Part shown: piece after piece, positions 1 to 12,823 of the stretch
How the letters are laid out: each line of letters begins with the position of its first letter
Numbering within the stretch: position 1 is the stretch's first letter
Source: Nansenia antarctica
Taxonomy: Eukaryota; Chordata; Actinopteri; Argentiniformes; Microstomatidae
DNA: 64,000 nucleotides
NCBI GenBank assembly: GCA_963989245.1
Contig: OZ022341.1
Coordinates: 43,301,601 to 43,365,600 of the forward strand
Reading direction: 5' to 3'
The notes under the pieces: generated by a model
Told to the model about the DNA's origin: nothing
What the model saw: only the letters and a program-made list of their open reading frames with translations
Databases searched by the model: none
Translations under genes and position numbers: made by a program

Positions 1-1608
1 ATGCCAGTGCCACTTAGTCATTCTTATAGTTGGGGAACAAACATCAGTGTGTTACCTTCTAAAGGAGACCAACCCCATGCATTTACTCTGAATGGTTCAA
101 GAACAGCTTTCAATTTACTTTGGGTAGACATTGGATAGGCGTATTAGGCTAATTATACAGGGATGGTAACAGGTAAATATTGATGCAAAAAGAGCAGATG
201 GAGTGTTAAATTCAGGCCAGAATCACGGGCCGTGTCCCAACATCCTAAATAACTTCCTTTCCTCCGCTCATTTCCTTCAGTTGTGTTAATAGGTAAAGGC
301 AGCTTGGTTATTACTTGACAAATTCCAAATGGACACTACTCCCTAGCCCCTACAACTGTATGGATAGAGTTGGTGGAAGCAATAAGGAAACATTTTCATC
401 CAGCCAATCAGAGGGCAAGATGAAGCTATTACCTATTATGTCTAAACAATGACTGAATCTGACGTGCAACTTAACTATTCAATTATGATGAATGAATGAA
501 TGAATAAAACAGAACTTAAACATTTGCATGATGAAAAGACAGGATGAAATAGTGTGATACAGACTCTCTCTGCATGTTTCTTTCCCTCTGTATTCCCTCT
601 TGTTCTTGTGTTGTCTAGCTTGGGTCTATGAGTCAGGGTCAGAGAGAACAACGTTCACTGCCTGGATCTCACATCTGTCCTGTCTCTCCCTCTCTGTGAG
701 GAACATCCTAGGTGACTAATTGTGCCATGATGTCATATCCTGTGTGTATTTGCCCAACTGGGAGGGTCTGTGACTGGTCTACACTCTGAGCTGTCTTTCT
801 TATACGCTTAACTCAACTCAATACTTTTTTGGGGTACACTCATCAGTATAGTTTCTCTAAAGAACACATCTGAATGTTCCACGACTTATGAAGCAGAGAG
901 AATGCTGGTATTCTAAATGGATGTGAGAGCAAAAAATTGGTTGGTTTGCAACGTGATCTTGTGTAACAGCTGAAAATGTTTCTTCAAATTCTGAGAGCAA
1001 CCATAAGAATTCTCTTCTTGTGCATTGTTTATATTCTGTTATATAGCCTATATATCTGTGACCTGGTTAAAAAAACATGCTCCTATGAAAGAAAACGCAC
1101 ACTGGGCTGAAAGCATGATCCAAAACGTGGCTAGTTCTAATCTAGTTCTTACTAAGCTGGTACACTGTATCCAGCCAGAGTCCATAGCCTTGTCCCCTTG
1201 TCCCTAAAGTGTAAGCGCATAGTCTGGTTACCCCCGCCTTCCCCATCTCCCATGTGCCGCAGCCAATTTGGCTCACTGCTTTTATAAAAGTGTGTTTCTC
1301 AGCGTTTTTTCTCCCCTATCTTCCTAAGTCTTAATGGCTTTTGTCACACTGTGACACGCTCGCTAAGCTCCAGAGGAGGGTGACGGCTGACCTTGACTGT
1401 AAAGGGCCAGGGAGGGAGGCTAATCGCTAACTGCTAAAAAATTAGCTGCTAAATGTTCAGGGTGTGACAGCCTGCCCATCATTTAAACTGCAAGGGGGTT
1501 AGCTTAGCCACATATTTAGCCACTGTTAGCCAGAAGGAATGGATGGAGCTACAGACAACAGATGGAGGTGTTAGTTCGAAAATAGTATTAGGCCTTAGCT
1601 TAGAGGGA

Positions 1609-1610
<2 letters not shown>
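1..1610. other. unique-looking sequence, no gene recognised
   Basis: I find no exon with convincing splice signals, no RNA gene and no recognised transposon here. The composition is ordinary AT-leaning teleost intergenic or intronic DNA, with a short ATGA tetranucleotide run near 486-506. The one 60-codon open frame at 1025-1207 has no domain I recognise. Confidence 0.5.

Positions 1611-1684
<74 letters not shown>
1611..1684. repeat. (GT)37 microsatellite
   Basis: Uninterrupted GT dinucleotide run of about 74 bp. The open frames over it are His-Thr or Cys-Val repeats and are not genes. The lack of interruptions suggests it is young and length-polymorphic. Confidence 0.97.
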
Positions 1685-1687
<3 letters not shown>

Positions 1688-2295
1688 TTGTGTCTTCATT
1701 GATGTGCAGTGGCCTCCTGTTAGAACCATAGTGCCACAGCCAAACAGGCCACAAACATTGCTAGTTTGCTAACCGCTAAGGTTTTCACTACAACCCACAG
1801 CTGTTGACTGGCTTTAAACCACGTGACTCACAAGCAACACACATACTCATGTCTGTTGTTGTTACGCAGGGTCAAACAAACTAACACTGTCCACAGTTAC
1901 CCTAGCCCAAACAGACGCCCACACCCTCCTGGTGTTACACCCTGCTACACCTGGGATGTCTCTAACCTACCCACTCGTATTTCATTTCCAAAAAGCAAAA
2001 AAAGCACATCTGTGCAACAAAAAAGCTCATCTGGCAGTCTTCCAGTGGCTGTAAAGGTTTGTACTGCTCCTGTCCAGACCCTAGCTGGGTTTATAAATAG
2101 CTGTGAAGCACCTTAGTGTGAGTCTAAAGCCCTCGTGTTAAAGATGACCTGGCTGAGATCTGCTGGCTCCACCAATCACACATAACCAGCTGTGTCACAG
2201 CCAGGTGCCATGGTTACCTGGCTGCCAAGGCAACCGGGGTCAACACGTCCCGTCAGGCCATGATGGATGAGCTTGCCTCGGCAAATGAATGTACA

Positions 2296-2299
<4 letters not shown>

Positions 2300-2344
<45 letters not shown>

Positions 2345-2410
2345 GTATGGTCACAACAGGAGTCCAAAGGGGGCTTGGGTGACTGCCACAGAGCAGCTGG
2401 GTGACTACCT

Positions 2411-2479
<69 letters not shown>
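2300..2479. repeat. paired (AC)21 and (GA)33 microsatellites
   Basis: A perfect AC run at 2300-2341 is followed after about 70 bp by a perfect GA run at 2414-2479. A C homopolymer of about 15 bases follows at 2541-2555. Confidence 0.95.
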
Positions 2480-2482
<3 letters not shown>

Positions 2483-2991
2483 AATTCACTCAATATAAGA
2501 AAAAGAGAGGGCATTGCCATGCCATGCCTGACAGTCACCTCCCCCCCCCCCCCCCTTCTCTTTTTTCTTGGCAGTGGGCAGGTGATATAACCTGGTTGAT
2601 GTGAAAAGATGGGAGAATGCCCTACATGAGTCTTAACTAGATGCTCCAAGGTTCCCATTAAGTGACTCTCTTTCTATTCTTAGTCTTTGCTCTAGTCTTG
2701 CCTGGTCCCAGACATGTATGCCTGACTTACAGTATGAGTACCACGGTTCATTTTTCAAAAGCATTTCAACTCTGAGCCTGGAAAGCTAGGCTTGTAAATG
2801 AAGACACTGCGTGGCTGAACATTGTGATGGCAACATTGAATTCCAGCCTAATCCAGTGTTTTTCAATGTGGCTGAGAGACAATGTGACATTGACTGGACA
2901 GGACAGGCCAGTTCTGAAAGGACACAAACCTGTGTGCACTGTGCATATCACAATCATACCAGAGGAGCTGCACCTGTCCTTGAGAAGGACT

Positions 2992-3009
2992 AGAGAGAGA
3001 GAGAGAGAG

Positions 3010-3070
<61 letters not shown>
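2992..3070. repeat. compound (GA)n(GT)n microsatellite
   Basis: A GA run to about 3012 passes directly into a GT run to 3070, with a one-base transition. A smaller (AC)11 run lies at 3276-3297. Confidence 0.95.
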
Positions 3071-3071
<1 letters not shown>

Positions 3072-3485
3072 TCAGAGCTTAGACAGCAGGTCCACTAAAT
3101 CACAGCCCTTTCTCCTCTTCCCAGGTTGCACTTAGCTAATGAGAGGCATCACTACTCTGCCGCCACTGCGACCCCACTTAGGGGGGTAGGGGAGAGAAGC
3201 CCACCCAAAGGCATTGCTCTGTCCTTCCCCACTGGGACAGGAAAACCAATCATTGCCATGTATACACAAAATATATACACACACACACACACACACAGTG
3301 TAAGCTATGAGATTGGCACAGACAAATTAGAGAAGAACGGTAGGCTTCTTCAGATTATCAAAAGAACACGCTCCACTCTGAGTCTGCTCTAATAAGGCTG
3401 CTTTTGATATTAGTCAACCTTTGACCTCACTATTCCTCTTCTCGCCCAGCGGTGACCCTCTATGTGTCTACATGCGCATGCGCAC

Positions 3486-3551
3486 ACACGCACCACACAC
3501 ACCACACACACCACACACACCACACACACCACACACACACACCACACACAC
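3486..3551. repeat. 9-bp minisatellite within a CA-rich tract
   Basis: About six copies of the unit CACACACCA. The translation shows a matching three-residue His/Thr period. It looks like a CA microsatellite in which a CACC interruption was amplified into a longer unit. Confidence 0.85.
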
Positions 3552-4550
3552 TGCGGTTGAAATCCAAGAGGTGTTTACAGTTCCTAAAAGGTGGTAAGAC
3601 CAGGGTTTGGGTTACCCTTAATCCCTCCCTTGGCCCTGTTTATGGAATAATACTCTTCTAATGGGCCAATAGTGGAAAGCATTCACTTCTTCACTTCAGC
3701 CTTTTCATAACAAGCATGATGCATTTAAAAAAATGTAAAAAAAATTCTGGCACTTGGTTTGGAATTGGTCTGATGAAAGTTGTGGATATCCGACGTAAGG
3801 CAATGGGCACATTCGAAACCAAGAGTTGTCAGTTATAATATAGAATAATATAAAAGAGAGAATTCATCTGATCATATCAAATTGGATGTCAAATGAAAGC
3901 TAAGAGTCTATTATTTAGAAATGAAGTAATCCATACATTTCTCAACCATCTAAGAAAACAGCTACAGTACCAGATAAAGTCTTTAAAGATGTTCAGAAAA
4001 ACATCAAACTTCATCAATGTTCAAGTTTAGACCCCGGTCTGCTCATATCAATTTGAGGAAATAGTAAGTTTAAGAATTATTGCCCAGTTTCTGGGTCATT
4101 CTGTTACCCTAATATGTTTAAATGTATCTGCCTCATGAGGAGCGAGGGTATGGAAAGTTATCAGAAGTAAGAACTGCTGAATTACTTGAGCAATATAAGT
4201 AGCCAAGCCATAGGCTTAGTTTGTCTCATCAAAAAGCTGGCCCCCTCCTCCAGTACAATAAGTGCAACAAACACAACAACAACAACAAAAGTTATCCTTC
4301 CTTCTTCTAGCATTGTGACTGCCAATGGCACCTGGTCCAAGCATAGACTTTTGCTTATGATGACTGATGTATAGATGATTCACTTACTTTAGACAACATA
4401 CTTGTTATAACTTTGAATAAAAGTGTCTGCTAAATTCATTTTCACAGAGGGTACTACATGGAACCCAAAAGTGTTCAATATGGAACTTAAAAGGTTTCCA
4501 AAAGGATTATTCTAAAAGGACTGCCTAAAAAACAGTGGGAAATCATACAG
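3552..4550. other. AT-rich stretch holding one copy of an old dispersed repeat
   Basis: No gene is visible. The part from about 3930 to 4110 is similar, in reverse complement, to about 9190-9420 (shared blocks include TTTGATGTTTTTCT, ATTCTTAAACTTAC and GGTTGAGAA), so both appear to be diverged copies of one old interspersed repeat. Confidence 0.5.
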
Positions 4551-4553
4551 TTA

Positions 4554-5213
4554 AGCAATATCACACGAGAGGGAGTGTGTTATACTTCGGTACTCGGCCT
4601 GCGGCCTCGTACCTACGACCGAATCACAGCCGTGCTGATATTCAGTATAACACACGACCTCGAGTGTGATATTGCTTTTATACAACAGTTCTACAGCGCG
4701 ATTTATTAGTTAACAGTAATAAGTGACAACAGATTATGATTTGTTTGTTTATTTAATCATTTATTTCGGCTCCGTCAAGAAAAAATAGTTCCGCAACGGG
4801 ACTGTTCAACTAGCGATGTTTCCCACAGAAGTGGGGGGAAAAACGTCAGATCAGATATATAAACGGGTTATTTTGATAAACCGGATACATTTTGTGAATA
4901 TATATGGTTACTTTCTCGCCTGAAAACATATTAAAACTTCATAAAATGATATATTAACACTTGTAGAGCCAAATTACAGCTTTTAGCCAATGGCGGCCAA
5001 AATTGAGGATTTAAAAACGGAGAGTTTTGCTTTGCTCGCTGATTGGCTAATGTCTTCTTAGTAACAATGTAGTCTAATTAACGGTAATTTAACACCTGTG
5101 CGGCGGAGTGATACCTATAGTTAAAAGTCCCAGTGCTGTTATACTATATATCGTAACTCATGGAATGCCTCTTGTCCAATCAAATTACTTGGTCGGAACT
5201 AACTGTTGTATAA
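4554..5213. mobile_element. MITE-like palindromic repeat element
   Basis: The left part (4554-4676) is a nested palindrome: AGCAATATCACAC pairs with GTGTGATATTGCT, and inside it GTGTGTTATACT pairs with AGTATAACACAC around a GC-rich tip (CGGCCTGCGGCC). Next to it TTATACAACAGTT (4678-4690) is exactly inverted as AACTGTTGTATAA at 5201-5213, which I take as ends of the element. No transposase is present. A segment at about 4835-4998 recurs in reverse orientation at 61,558-61,745 with clear similarity, so the sequence is dispersed. The superfamily is not assigned, and the exact ends and target duplication are uncertain. Confidence 0.6.
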
Positions 5214-5219
5214 TAGTAG

Positions 5220-6370
5220 TTACAAACCACTGCATCAACATCCTCACCAAGCAACACTATAATCTCATGCTCCAATAAATACATTTTTGTGGAGGACATG
5301 GGGAAAGCCAAGCCAGAAAGTCGCACACATATGTAGTACCGTAACTTCAATTTAAAATGATGACAAATGTTGCACACTTTTACAAAAAGAACATAAAAGG
5401 ATTCATTGTTATCCTTAAGAGCACACATAGTGTGGTGTCCTTAAGATATATTCTTAGGATCTTTCCCACACTGGTTATAGACAATAAAGAATGTTTTAAT
5501 GATGCTCTAATATCAAGCCCTCTAATTGGCTCTAATATCCAACCCCCCTGATTGGCTGTAGGCGAATGTGATGTTCTCCCTGCCTCTAAATTGCAGGAGA
5601 GGCTGTAGAATGAAAAAGCCAAATGTGGGAAAACACAGTTGGCTTGGTGAGTGAGAGAGAAACTGTCAGGGCTAATGAACCGATAAGGGTCAAGATGCCA
5701 AGGTCCAGGGAGTCAGGGCCAAACCAGAATTACGAAGTACATGTAAATTCCTTTAAGGATTCAGGGTGGAACAAAGGCAATCTGTTGACACTGGATTTCC
5801 TCTCCTCCAGGGGGCAGACATGTCACCCCCTTCATTCCCACATGGGTTGATCACCTGCTTTTCATTTAAGATGGGAAATGCTCCTAAGGTATTTAGAGCT
5901 CCCCTCGGTCCACTCATCCCTCTCATTGTGTCTGTGCGTGTGTGTGTGTGTGTGAGATTGTGTTGGGGAATAGGGGCAACTGATTACCTACCCCAAAATA
6001 TCTCAAAGTTTCTCCAAAACAGATTACTTTGAGAGGTTGGGCTTTGCGATCATTATCAAACCCTACAGTGTACCCCCAGCTCAATAAGAGTTTGCTCTGA
6101 GGAACAATGCAAAAGTAAATACCGCTCCAGATTGAATTGGCATCAAACCAATCTCTAAGGATATAGGAATATTAATTGAAGAACGAGCAACAAAGTTGTC
6201 ACGCCTTGCAATTCCATAACCTAGATTCCTTAGATGCAGTTATTGAGGCTTCATTCAATAAAACCTGCATTGCGGTAAATATGCACAGGGTCAAATGAAT
6301 AAATTCCAGAATGGTTCTGAGTGCCTATACCTTATAGATAGTATATACTCCCTCACAGATAGATACCTCC
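5220..6370. other. unique-looking sequence, no gene recognised
   Basis: Nothing codes convincingly here. A short GT run sits near 5938-5954. No mobile element ends were found. Confidence 0.45.

Positions 6371-6372
<2 letters not shown>

Positions 6373-6431
<59 letters not shown>
6373..6431. repeat. (TG)29 microsatellite
   Basis: Perfect TG run of about 59 bp. It is separated by about 235 bp of unique sequence from a second GT-rich tract, so both strands show long but spurious open frames. Confidence 0.95.
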
Positions 6432-6436
<5 letters not shown>

Positions 6437-6664
6437 GGGTCCTAGAATAATGTGCCCTAAAGTTGAGCTTTTCTGGACTATATACACAAGGTTTGGGAGG
6501 GGAGGGGGCAGCTCAGTCCTAATTTCACAGAAGGCCTTCACAATGGATGGGGGAGGAATAGTGCCCTCAAGATGCAAAGCAGCAAAGTCTGCCGGCAGCA
6601 CAACACCTGCTTTCAATTTCCAGCAAATTGGAATTCTGTCAGGGACAATGGACGCCTTTGTGAG

Positions 6665-6820
<156 letters not shown>

Positions 6821-7226
6821 TACATTGGCTGAAGTAATCAATGCAAGTTATTTTAAACCAGCAAGTTGCCTGTAAAAAATGTGAGGGAACACTCACAACC
6901 CTCTGTGTGTCTGTGTGTGTGCGTGTGTGCATGTTCACAAGTGGCACTAAACTGGACCCCATTATATTGGAAAACTCTTGTGCAAATTGCGAAATAACCC
7001 GAGTATGGACGTAAACAGTCTATTGTTGTATTGACTACAGTGAAGGTATGCAGGGAGGGGTGAGCTGATCGATACCAGGGACACACAGGGAGACCGAAGA
7101 GACTGACATCAATGGACAGAGATCATCGAAGCCTGAAGTGCTTATGATCATTAGCCTGCTGCTAAGCTACTTACTTTATGATGTCATGTTGGTCATTCAT
7201 GTTTGTCTTTGAGAGAGAAAAACGCA

Positions 7227-7242
7227 AAACACACACACTCTT

Positions 7243-7288
<46 letters not shown>

Positions 7289-7299
7289 ACAGACACATA

Positions 7300-7338
<39 letters not shown>
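7227..7338. repeat. compound CA-rich microsatellite
   Basis: CA runs separated by ACAGACACACAGACACATAG-type interruptions. It is flanked on the right by C-rich sequence. Confidence 0.93.
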
Positions 7339-7340
<2 letters not shown>

Positions 7341-7881
7341 CGAGAAAGCCTCAAGATTCACACGACACCAACCAAGCCCCCTATTGCCCCCTCCCCCCTA
7401 ATATCCCCCAACCCCCACCCTGCCAAAGTGAGCACATTTTAAGGGGCCGAACTCTGGCTTTAAAAGACTGATTGTTACCAGACCTGCAATTGAGATTGAC
7501 TCGCCTGCTGTTCCCTGTTTATGCCTATCCCATAGGACAGCCTGTTCTCTCCATTTCATCCCCGCCATCTTAATAAAGTTGTACAGTCGTTCTGGGTCCT
7601 CCTCACACTCATCCACTCTCTATCCTCAAGACGACACAGTCCAGAGCACTACAGAACCTGTATCACATACCGTACACACAAATATAATCCATAAAGTACA
7701 CACACACACATAGACACACCTCCATTTGCTGGAAGAGAATGACTCAACCCTCTTGTTTCTCATGTTCTGGTTGTTCTGTAAACTCTCAATCAGTCTATTT
7801 AACTGACAACAGACAATAAATACTAGCAACTCATTACTGGAACTATTGTAGTAGTTCCTCCCAAAAAACTCACAAAACACA

Positions 7882-7882
<1 letters not shown>

Positions 7883-7928
<46 letters not shown>
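7883..7928. repeat. (AC)23 microsatellite
   Basis: Perfect AC run preceded by AC-rich imperfect sequence. Confidence 0.95.
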
Positions 7929-7930
<2 letters not shown>

Positions 7931-8509
7931 CTACAGTCTACTTCTGAACTAGTGTTGAGAGTTTTTCGGAGCACAAGGGTCTTAGACTTCCCTTCCCTAA
8001 CCTAGTTACTGCCTGAGCGACATACTGTATGGTGCCTGAGCACACCATTGTCTTTGTGGCGCACATTGTAAAACACACCCATGTTCACCAGATGAGCAAC
8101 AAAGGCTTGGAATGTACAGCAGCGATTGAGGAGAAACCAATACAGCCCACACACAGCCCCGGAGAGATGGATAAGAGAGAGAAAAATAAACAGATAGAGG
8201 AGGGAGAATGTGGGGAGAGAGACGAGGTCTATACAATGTGAGCAAGGAACAAAAAGGTCCATGACATATATACTGGACGGATATATACTGCAGACTGGAG
8301 TTCCAGGGAAGGGGATGGTGAGGGGACCTGAGAGGAGCTTTCTGCCCAGTGAGGCGTGCTGAAAGCTGGGTCGCTCTCCGCTGGCGACTGGGGATCCTGG
8401 AACAGGCCTCCACTCTCACGGCATAAATCACCTCGGCACGGCAGCACGCTTTTTTATCTAGTGAGAGTGACGGCCGCATTCTCTAAGGAGTGCCCACCCC
8501 CCCACCCCT

Positions 8510-8510
<1 letters not shown>

Positions 8511-8560
<50 letters not shown>

Positions 8561-8815
8561 TACACTCAGTCCCTTCCCCTGTTACAGTCCCTGTCTGAGT
8601 CAATGTTTCTCCAAATTCAGCCTCTCATTCCACACAGAAGCGCTTCACAACAATGGGCATGCACACACGCACACACGTGCACACAGCACACTGCAACAGT
8701 CTCTGTCTGTCTCTTTCCCAGTTCCAAATTTCAAACCTCCAGTCTATACAGAAGCATCACACACACACAGACGCACACACACACACAGACACACACAGAC
8801 GCACAGACGCACACA
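8511..8815. repeat. CA-rich microsatellite cluster
   Basis: A pure CA run at 8511-8557 is followed by imperfect CA/CG tracts at about 8664-8697 and 8758-8815, the last containing repeated CAGACGCA and CAGACACA units. Confidence 0.9.
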
Positions 8816-9189
8816 CGCTGAGAGGGAGTAGTGTGTGTGAGAGAAACTAGAGCATCCAGACAGGTCCAATGAGAGTGTGAAGTTGTAAACAGTGCCCTCA
8901 TGGCAAAAGGACCTGCACATTTAGCCAATCTGACAGATGTTTCAGTAAATGAGGCCTGTGTGTAGTTTCACTGCTAAGTGTACTGTTGCATCTGGGGTAA
9001 GTTCCTTTTTCATCAACGCTGCTTTTATATCATCATGTTTGTTAATTTTGTTGAGAATCACAACACAAACTCGCTACTCAAAGGCAAAATACTGCAACGC
9101 AATGGATTCAGTGAGTAATCCCCACTGCTACCTAGTTAACTATAACATGACTTGACATTGTTAGCATATTTTCAAAATGTACATGTGGG

Positions 9190-9420
9190 TCCGGAGATTG
9201 GACAGTCATTCTTAAACTTACAGACCATTTTCAAAAAAGGAATATATATGTGTTGATATGTGTTGATATTAGTTGACCAAGGTCTATCTACTGAGCATTA
9301 ACAAGGTTTGATGTTTTTCTAAACACCTTTAACAACTTTTTCTGGTAGATGTTTTCTTCGACGCTTTTCCATTTGTTAGACCAGAAGTCTAAGCCTTTGT
9401 GTGTATCCCTATGAAAGATG
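9190..9420. repeat. diverged dispersed repeat, inverted relative to about 3.93-4.11 kb
   Basis: Read on this strand it shares phrases with the reverse complement of 3930-4110, including AGGTTTGATGTTTTTCT-like and ATTCTTAAACTTAC blocks in the same order. Divergence is high and there is no coding content. The boundaries are estimates. Confidence 0.5.
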
Positions 9421-9448
9421 GTTGAGAAGTAAATTTCTCAACCATCTT
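9415..9448. repeat. short perfect hairpin
   Basis: AAGATGGTTGAGAA (9415-9428) pairs exactly with TTCTCAACCATCTT (9435-9448) across a 6-base loop. The right arm phrase also occurs near 3942 (CTCAACCATCT), inside the related repeat copy. Confidence 0.7.
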
Positions 9449-9556
9449 ATGTCCCCAAAATATAGACTGGCACCCACTTTGATACTGTGGCTCTGATGAA
9501 ATTCACATGTTGGCCCTGATAGATCCTGCCCCCATGATTATCATTACTGTTTTTGG

Positions 9557-9590
<34 letters not shown>
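9557..9590. repeat. (CAT)11 trinucleotide microsatellite
   Basis: Perfect trinucleotide run, read as ATC or CAT, of about 34 bp. Confidence 0.95.
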
Positions 9591-9594
<4 letters not shown>

Positions 9595-9757
9595 TGGTCA
9601 ATCTCAGTTATTGTCCCTGCCTAGCTAGGGAACAATAGCTTATTCACCTCTGGGTCAACACAGAGAGAACACAGACACATTCATTACAGCGAACATCTCC
9701 TCACTCAACACAACCTTATCACCAGCCCTGAGTGGGACACACGCCAGGGCACATACA

Positions 9758-9761
<4 letters not shown>

Positions 9762-9789
<28 letters not shown>

Positions 9790-9879
9790 CCATACTGCGT
9801 TAGTATGTACATTATACTAACGCAGATACACACACACACAAAATACACACACAGATACACAAATACAAACACACACACA

Positions 9880-9928
<49 letters not shown>
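9762..9928. repeat. two CA tracts around a 12-bp hairpin
   Basis: CA runs at 9762-9789 and about 9832-9928 flank CTGCGTTAGTAT (9795-9806), which is exactly inverted at 9814-9825 (ATACTAACGCAG) with a 7-base loop. The second tract carries AAATACACACAC-type interruptions. Confidence 0.9.
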
Positions 9929-9929
<1 letters not shown>

Positions 9930-9933
<4 letters not shown>

Positions 9934-11085
9934 CCATCAAATCAAAGGCTGATTGATTTTCAGAGCCCTGAGGGATATTGTTCAGTCAATAGGGGACTCT
10001 GTTGGACAACTTCAGAAATTAACTATATGGATCAATAAAGTGTCTTAGCTTACGATATCTCAGCCACTTCACAATTATCAGCTGCACACCAACCAAACTC
10101 CCCCCCCTAAAGCATTCTATTACACACTTGTCTTATGTATGCATCGATTATACAGTTTGAATAAAAATTCTAGTGTTCAATACGTTTATTTCAAAATGTT
10201 CGTTAATATGGCCTGGCAGTCCAGTGGTCTAGCGCCATGGCCTACATTGCACACATACTGTATATAAACATCAACATCAAGACTAACTTCATGAATAGGC
10301 CATGAATAATGAAATGATCATTTCAAACATATTTCAAAGCTACACATGCTTTGTTTTCATGCATTTTTAACTAACAATGAAATAAAAGCAACCTCATATT
10401 TTGGGTTATGATAAGGAAAAACAGTTGTACTAGGTATTAATGAGGCATATTCTTCGAGAGCCGTACCGTACAGTATCATGAATTAAAAAGACCATTAATC
10501 AGATGCACCAATCCCAGAGTGTGCGTTTAATATGTCATGTAGTATCAATCAGCCAGTTAAAATACTATGCTTATAGTGGTGCATGTGCTTACAATAGAGT
10601 TCCACAACAGAGTTCCTTGGAGTGCTTTACATCATAGCCTACTGTATGGCATTGATTAGCATTTGGCTAGTGGGCTAATGCCGGTGGCTATGTGTGGCAT
10701 ATTCCGTTAGCAGGCTGTCAATTATAGCATTCACCCACCTCCCCCCTCCTCCCTCTCTGTGGACTCAGCCGATACATTATTAATGGTGTGTATTTGAAGA
10801 ACATTCTTAGAACCCTGCTTGGTTCTAGCACATTATTTGTTCTTTCTCTCTATTTTCATCATGATCTCATGCCATCATGAATCTTATACAGAACAGCAGT
10901 CTCCTCTCCTCCTTTCTTAATTTCTTCTTCTTCTCTCCTCTTGCATGTGTATTTAACTGTAAGCTGTCTCTAGTGGGGAGATAATAGCATTGTTGGTCTG
11001 CTCTTGGTAAGCCTGGTATCTTTCCGGCTCAGTTTACATATAAAGTGTAAATTGACTATCGACTACAGTCCAGGGGACATCGGTT
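9930..11085. other. AT-rich unique-looking sequence, no gene recognised
   Basis: No coding exon, RNA gene or transposon end identified. It contains scattered TA-rich segments and a C-rich patch near 10,737-10,750. Confidence 0.45.
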
Positions 11086-11165
11086 TAGGTAGAAATCTGA
11101 GGATTGGCTCATTGTAACACATGGAATGGAATATGGAATGGTATCAAACAGGTGTTACATGCATT
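11086..11165. repeat. salmonid-type dispersed repeat fragment (ATGGAATGGAAT family)
   Basis: Contains the ordered phrases TAGAAATCTGAGGATTGG, CATGGAATGGAATATGGAAT and GGTATCAAACAGGTGTT. The same order recurs at 15,128-15,252. I know this phrase order as a common dispersed repeat in salmonid sequences. Family name not assigned. Confidence 0.5.
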
Positions 11166-11476
11166 TGAATGAGCCTGTCTGCCTCCATCAGCCTTCCCTC
11201 TCCAAGCATGCTTGTCTCTGACAACCCAATGCAATCCTTAGCTACACAGATATACATGCTGTGTGCTTTCAAATCCAAATTGAGGCAGTTGCTGCTACAG
11301 GAATAGTAATTTAACGGTTCAGTGATATCAACATATTACATGTACATAACAGAATAGAATATGATACAAATACCCTACACATGTATTGCGCATACTGCAA
11401 ATATACAGTGCCGTTACTGTGCACACATCCTGTACACGAGGACTGAGTAGGGAACAGAAATAGGAGGGCAAATATT

Positions 11477-11477
<1 letters not shown>

Positions 11478-11523
<46 letters not shown>
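11478..11523. repeat. (GT)23 microsatellite
   Basis: Perfect GT run. Confidence 0.95.
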
Positions 11524-11524
<1 letters not shown>

Positions 11525-12660
11525 AGGACTCTTCCAGTCCTGATGTTCTGAGGAAGCCCCACTTGTTCCACACTCAGTCCTAGATACGGTAAAGGCGCAG
11601 CAGCAGATTAAATTATACAGGAGAAACCAGAAATAGCTCTCGGCCTCCAGCATGGTGCACAGAAGGCTGGAAACATAGATGCAAGCCCCTATAGTGAACA
11701 ATCAACTAGATCAACCACTACAGAAGACAATCAACTAGATCAGATGGAGCAGGATTCAAAGCTAAAGAAGGCACAGTGGATTTCAATGTTGCAAGATTGA
11801 TTTGGAATTTAGTAATTTATTTTGATTGTAAGAGCCTTATTGTTGCATTCGACTCTGACCAATGGTTGTCAAACTGCTCTGTATGTCAGCCCTTGCACTT
11901 CTATCCTGCACCTCTATCCCACATCACCTACAGTATCACCCAGACCCCTTAACCCTCAACCAAACAATCCTCACCTCTAAACCCTCATCCAACATGTCTC
12001 ACATCCTACCCCTCATCCCTATCCCAACAGCCCTCGTCCCAAGCTCAACACTCTTCACCCCTTACCCAACGGCAAGGTCTCCCCATGGATCAAGTACAGT
12101 ATCTCTCTACAATGAGGTGAGTTACCTCATACCAAGTGCTTTTAACGGCCCTCGCTAGTCAAATCCACTCCATTCATTTATTTCCATTTGACCACAACTA
12201 GCAATGAGGAACGCCATTGCAGACAGGGGTTAACAGACCCTTTTACCCAAATTGACAAAGAAGTTTACACCTTGAGTTATGTGGTCCATGCAGAATTGAA
12301 CTGACAATCTTGGTGTTGCTAGCTTCATGCTAAAATCAACACCATCATGCATTAAAACATTTTTTGGTGCTTACCCAAAACATGCAGGATAGGCAGACCC
12401 ATGTCCGAGCTCTTCCTGCCAGAACTGAGGGCAGAGACAGAGAAACCGAGGGCATCCTGGAGAATCACACTTCCACCATGGGACTCAACAGAGAATTCCA
12501 CAATGTTCCCAAGGATTCCCAATGATTCCACATTGACCAAGGTGACACAATTCCATGCCAGGCAGCAGGACAGACAGAGAGGGAAAACTGCTGCTGGTCT
12601 CTCTCACTCTCCGCTCTGAGTCAGTCTCCCTTTCCCTCTTCTGACCTCCCTCTCTCTCGT
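11525..12660. other. sequence without recognised gene; C-rich degenerate part at 11.88-12.07 kb
   Basis: About 11,880-12,070 is a degenerate pyrimidine-rich stretch of ACCCCTNAACCCT and CATCC-type phrases that yields a 98-codon low-complexity frame. I do not believe it is coding. Confidence 0.45.
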
Positions 12661-12663
12661 CTT

Positions 12664-12665
<2 letters not shown>

Positions 12666-12709
<44 letters not shown>
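12666..12709. repeat. (CT)22 microsatellite and CT-rich flank
   Basis: Perfect CT run. CT-rich imperfect sequence continues to about 12,822 and forms the pyrimidine tract in front of the candidate microexon. Confidence 0.93.
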
Positions 12710-12712
<3 letters not shown>

Positions 12713-12823
12713 TGCGCTTTCTTTCTCTTACTCACTCTATTGCTCTCGCGCTCTCACTCTATTCCTTGCTTGCTCTCTCTCTCTCATGTGCTCTCACTCT
12801 CTCTCTCTCTCTCCCCCCCTCAG

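Noticed and set aside
3486..3551. Regularly spaced short repeats that might suggest a CRISPR array
   Set aside because: Unit of 9 bp with no spacers, in a vertebrate-type genome. It is a minisatellite.
7398..7616. 72-codon minus-strand frame starting MDECEEDPERLYNF
   Set aside because: Looks protein-like in composition at its start but has no acceptor/donor pair fitting an exon and degenerates into C-rich translation. No family recognised.
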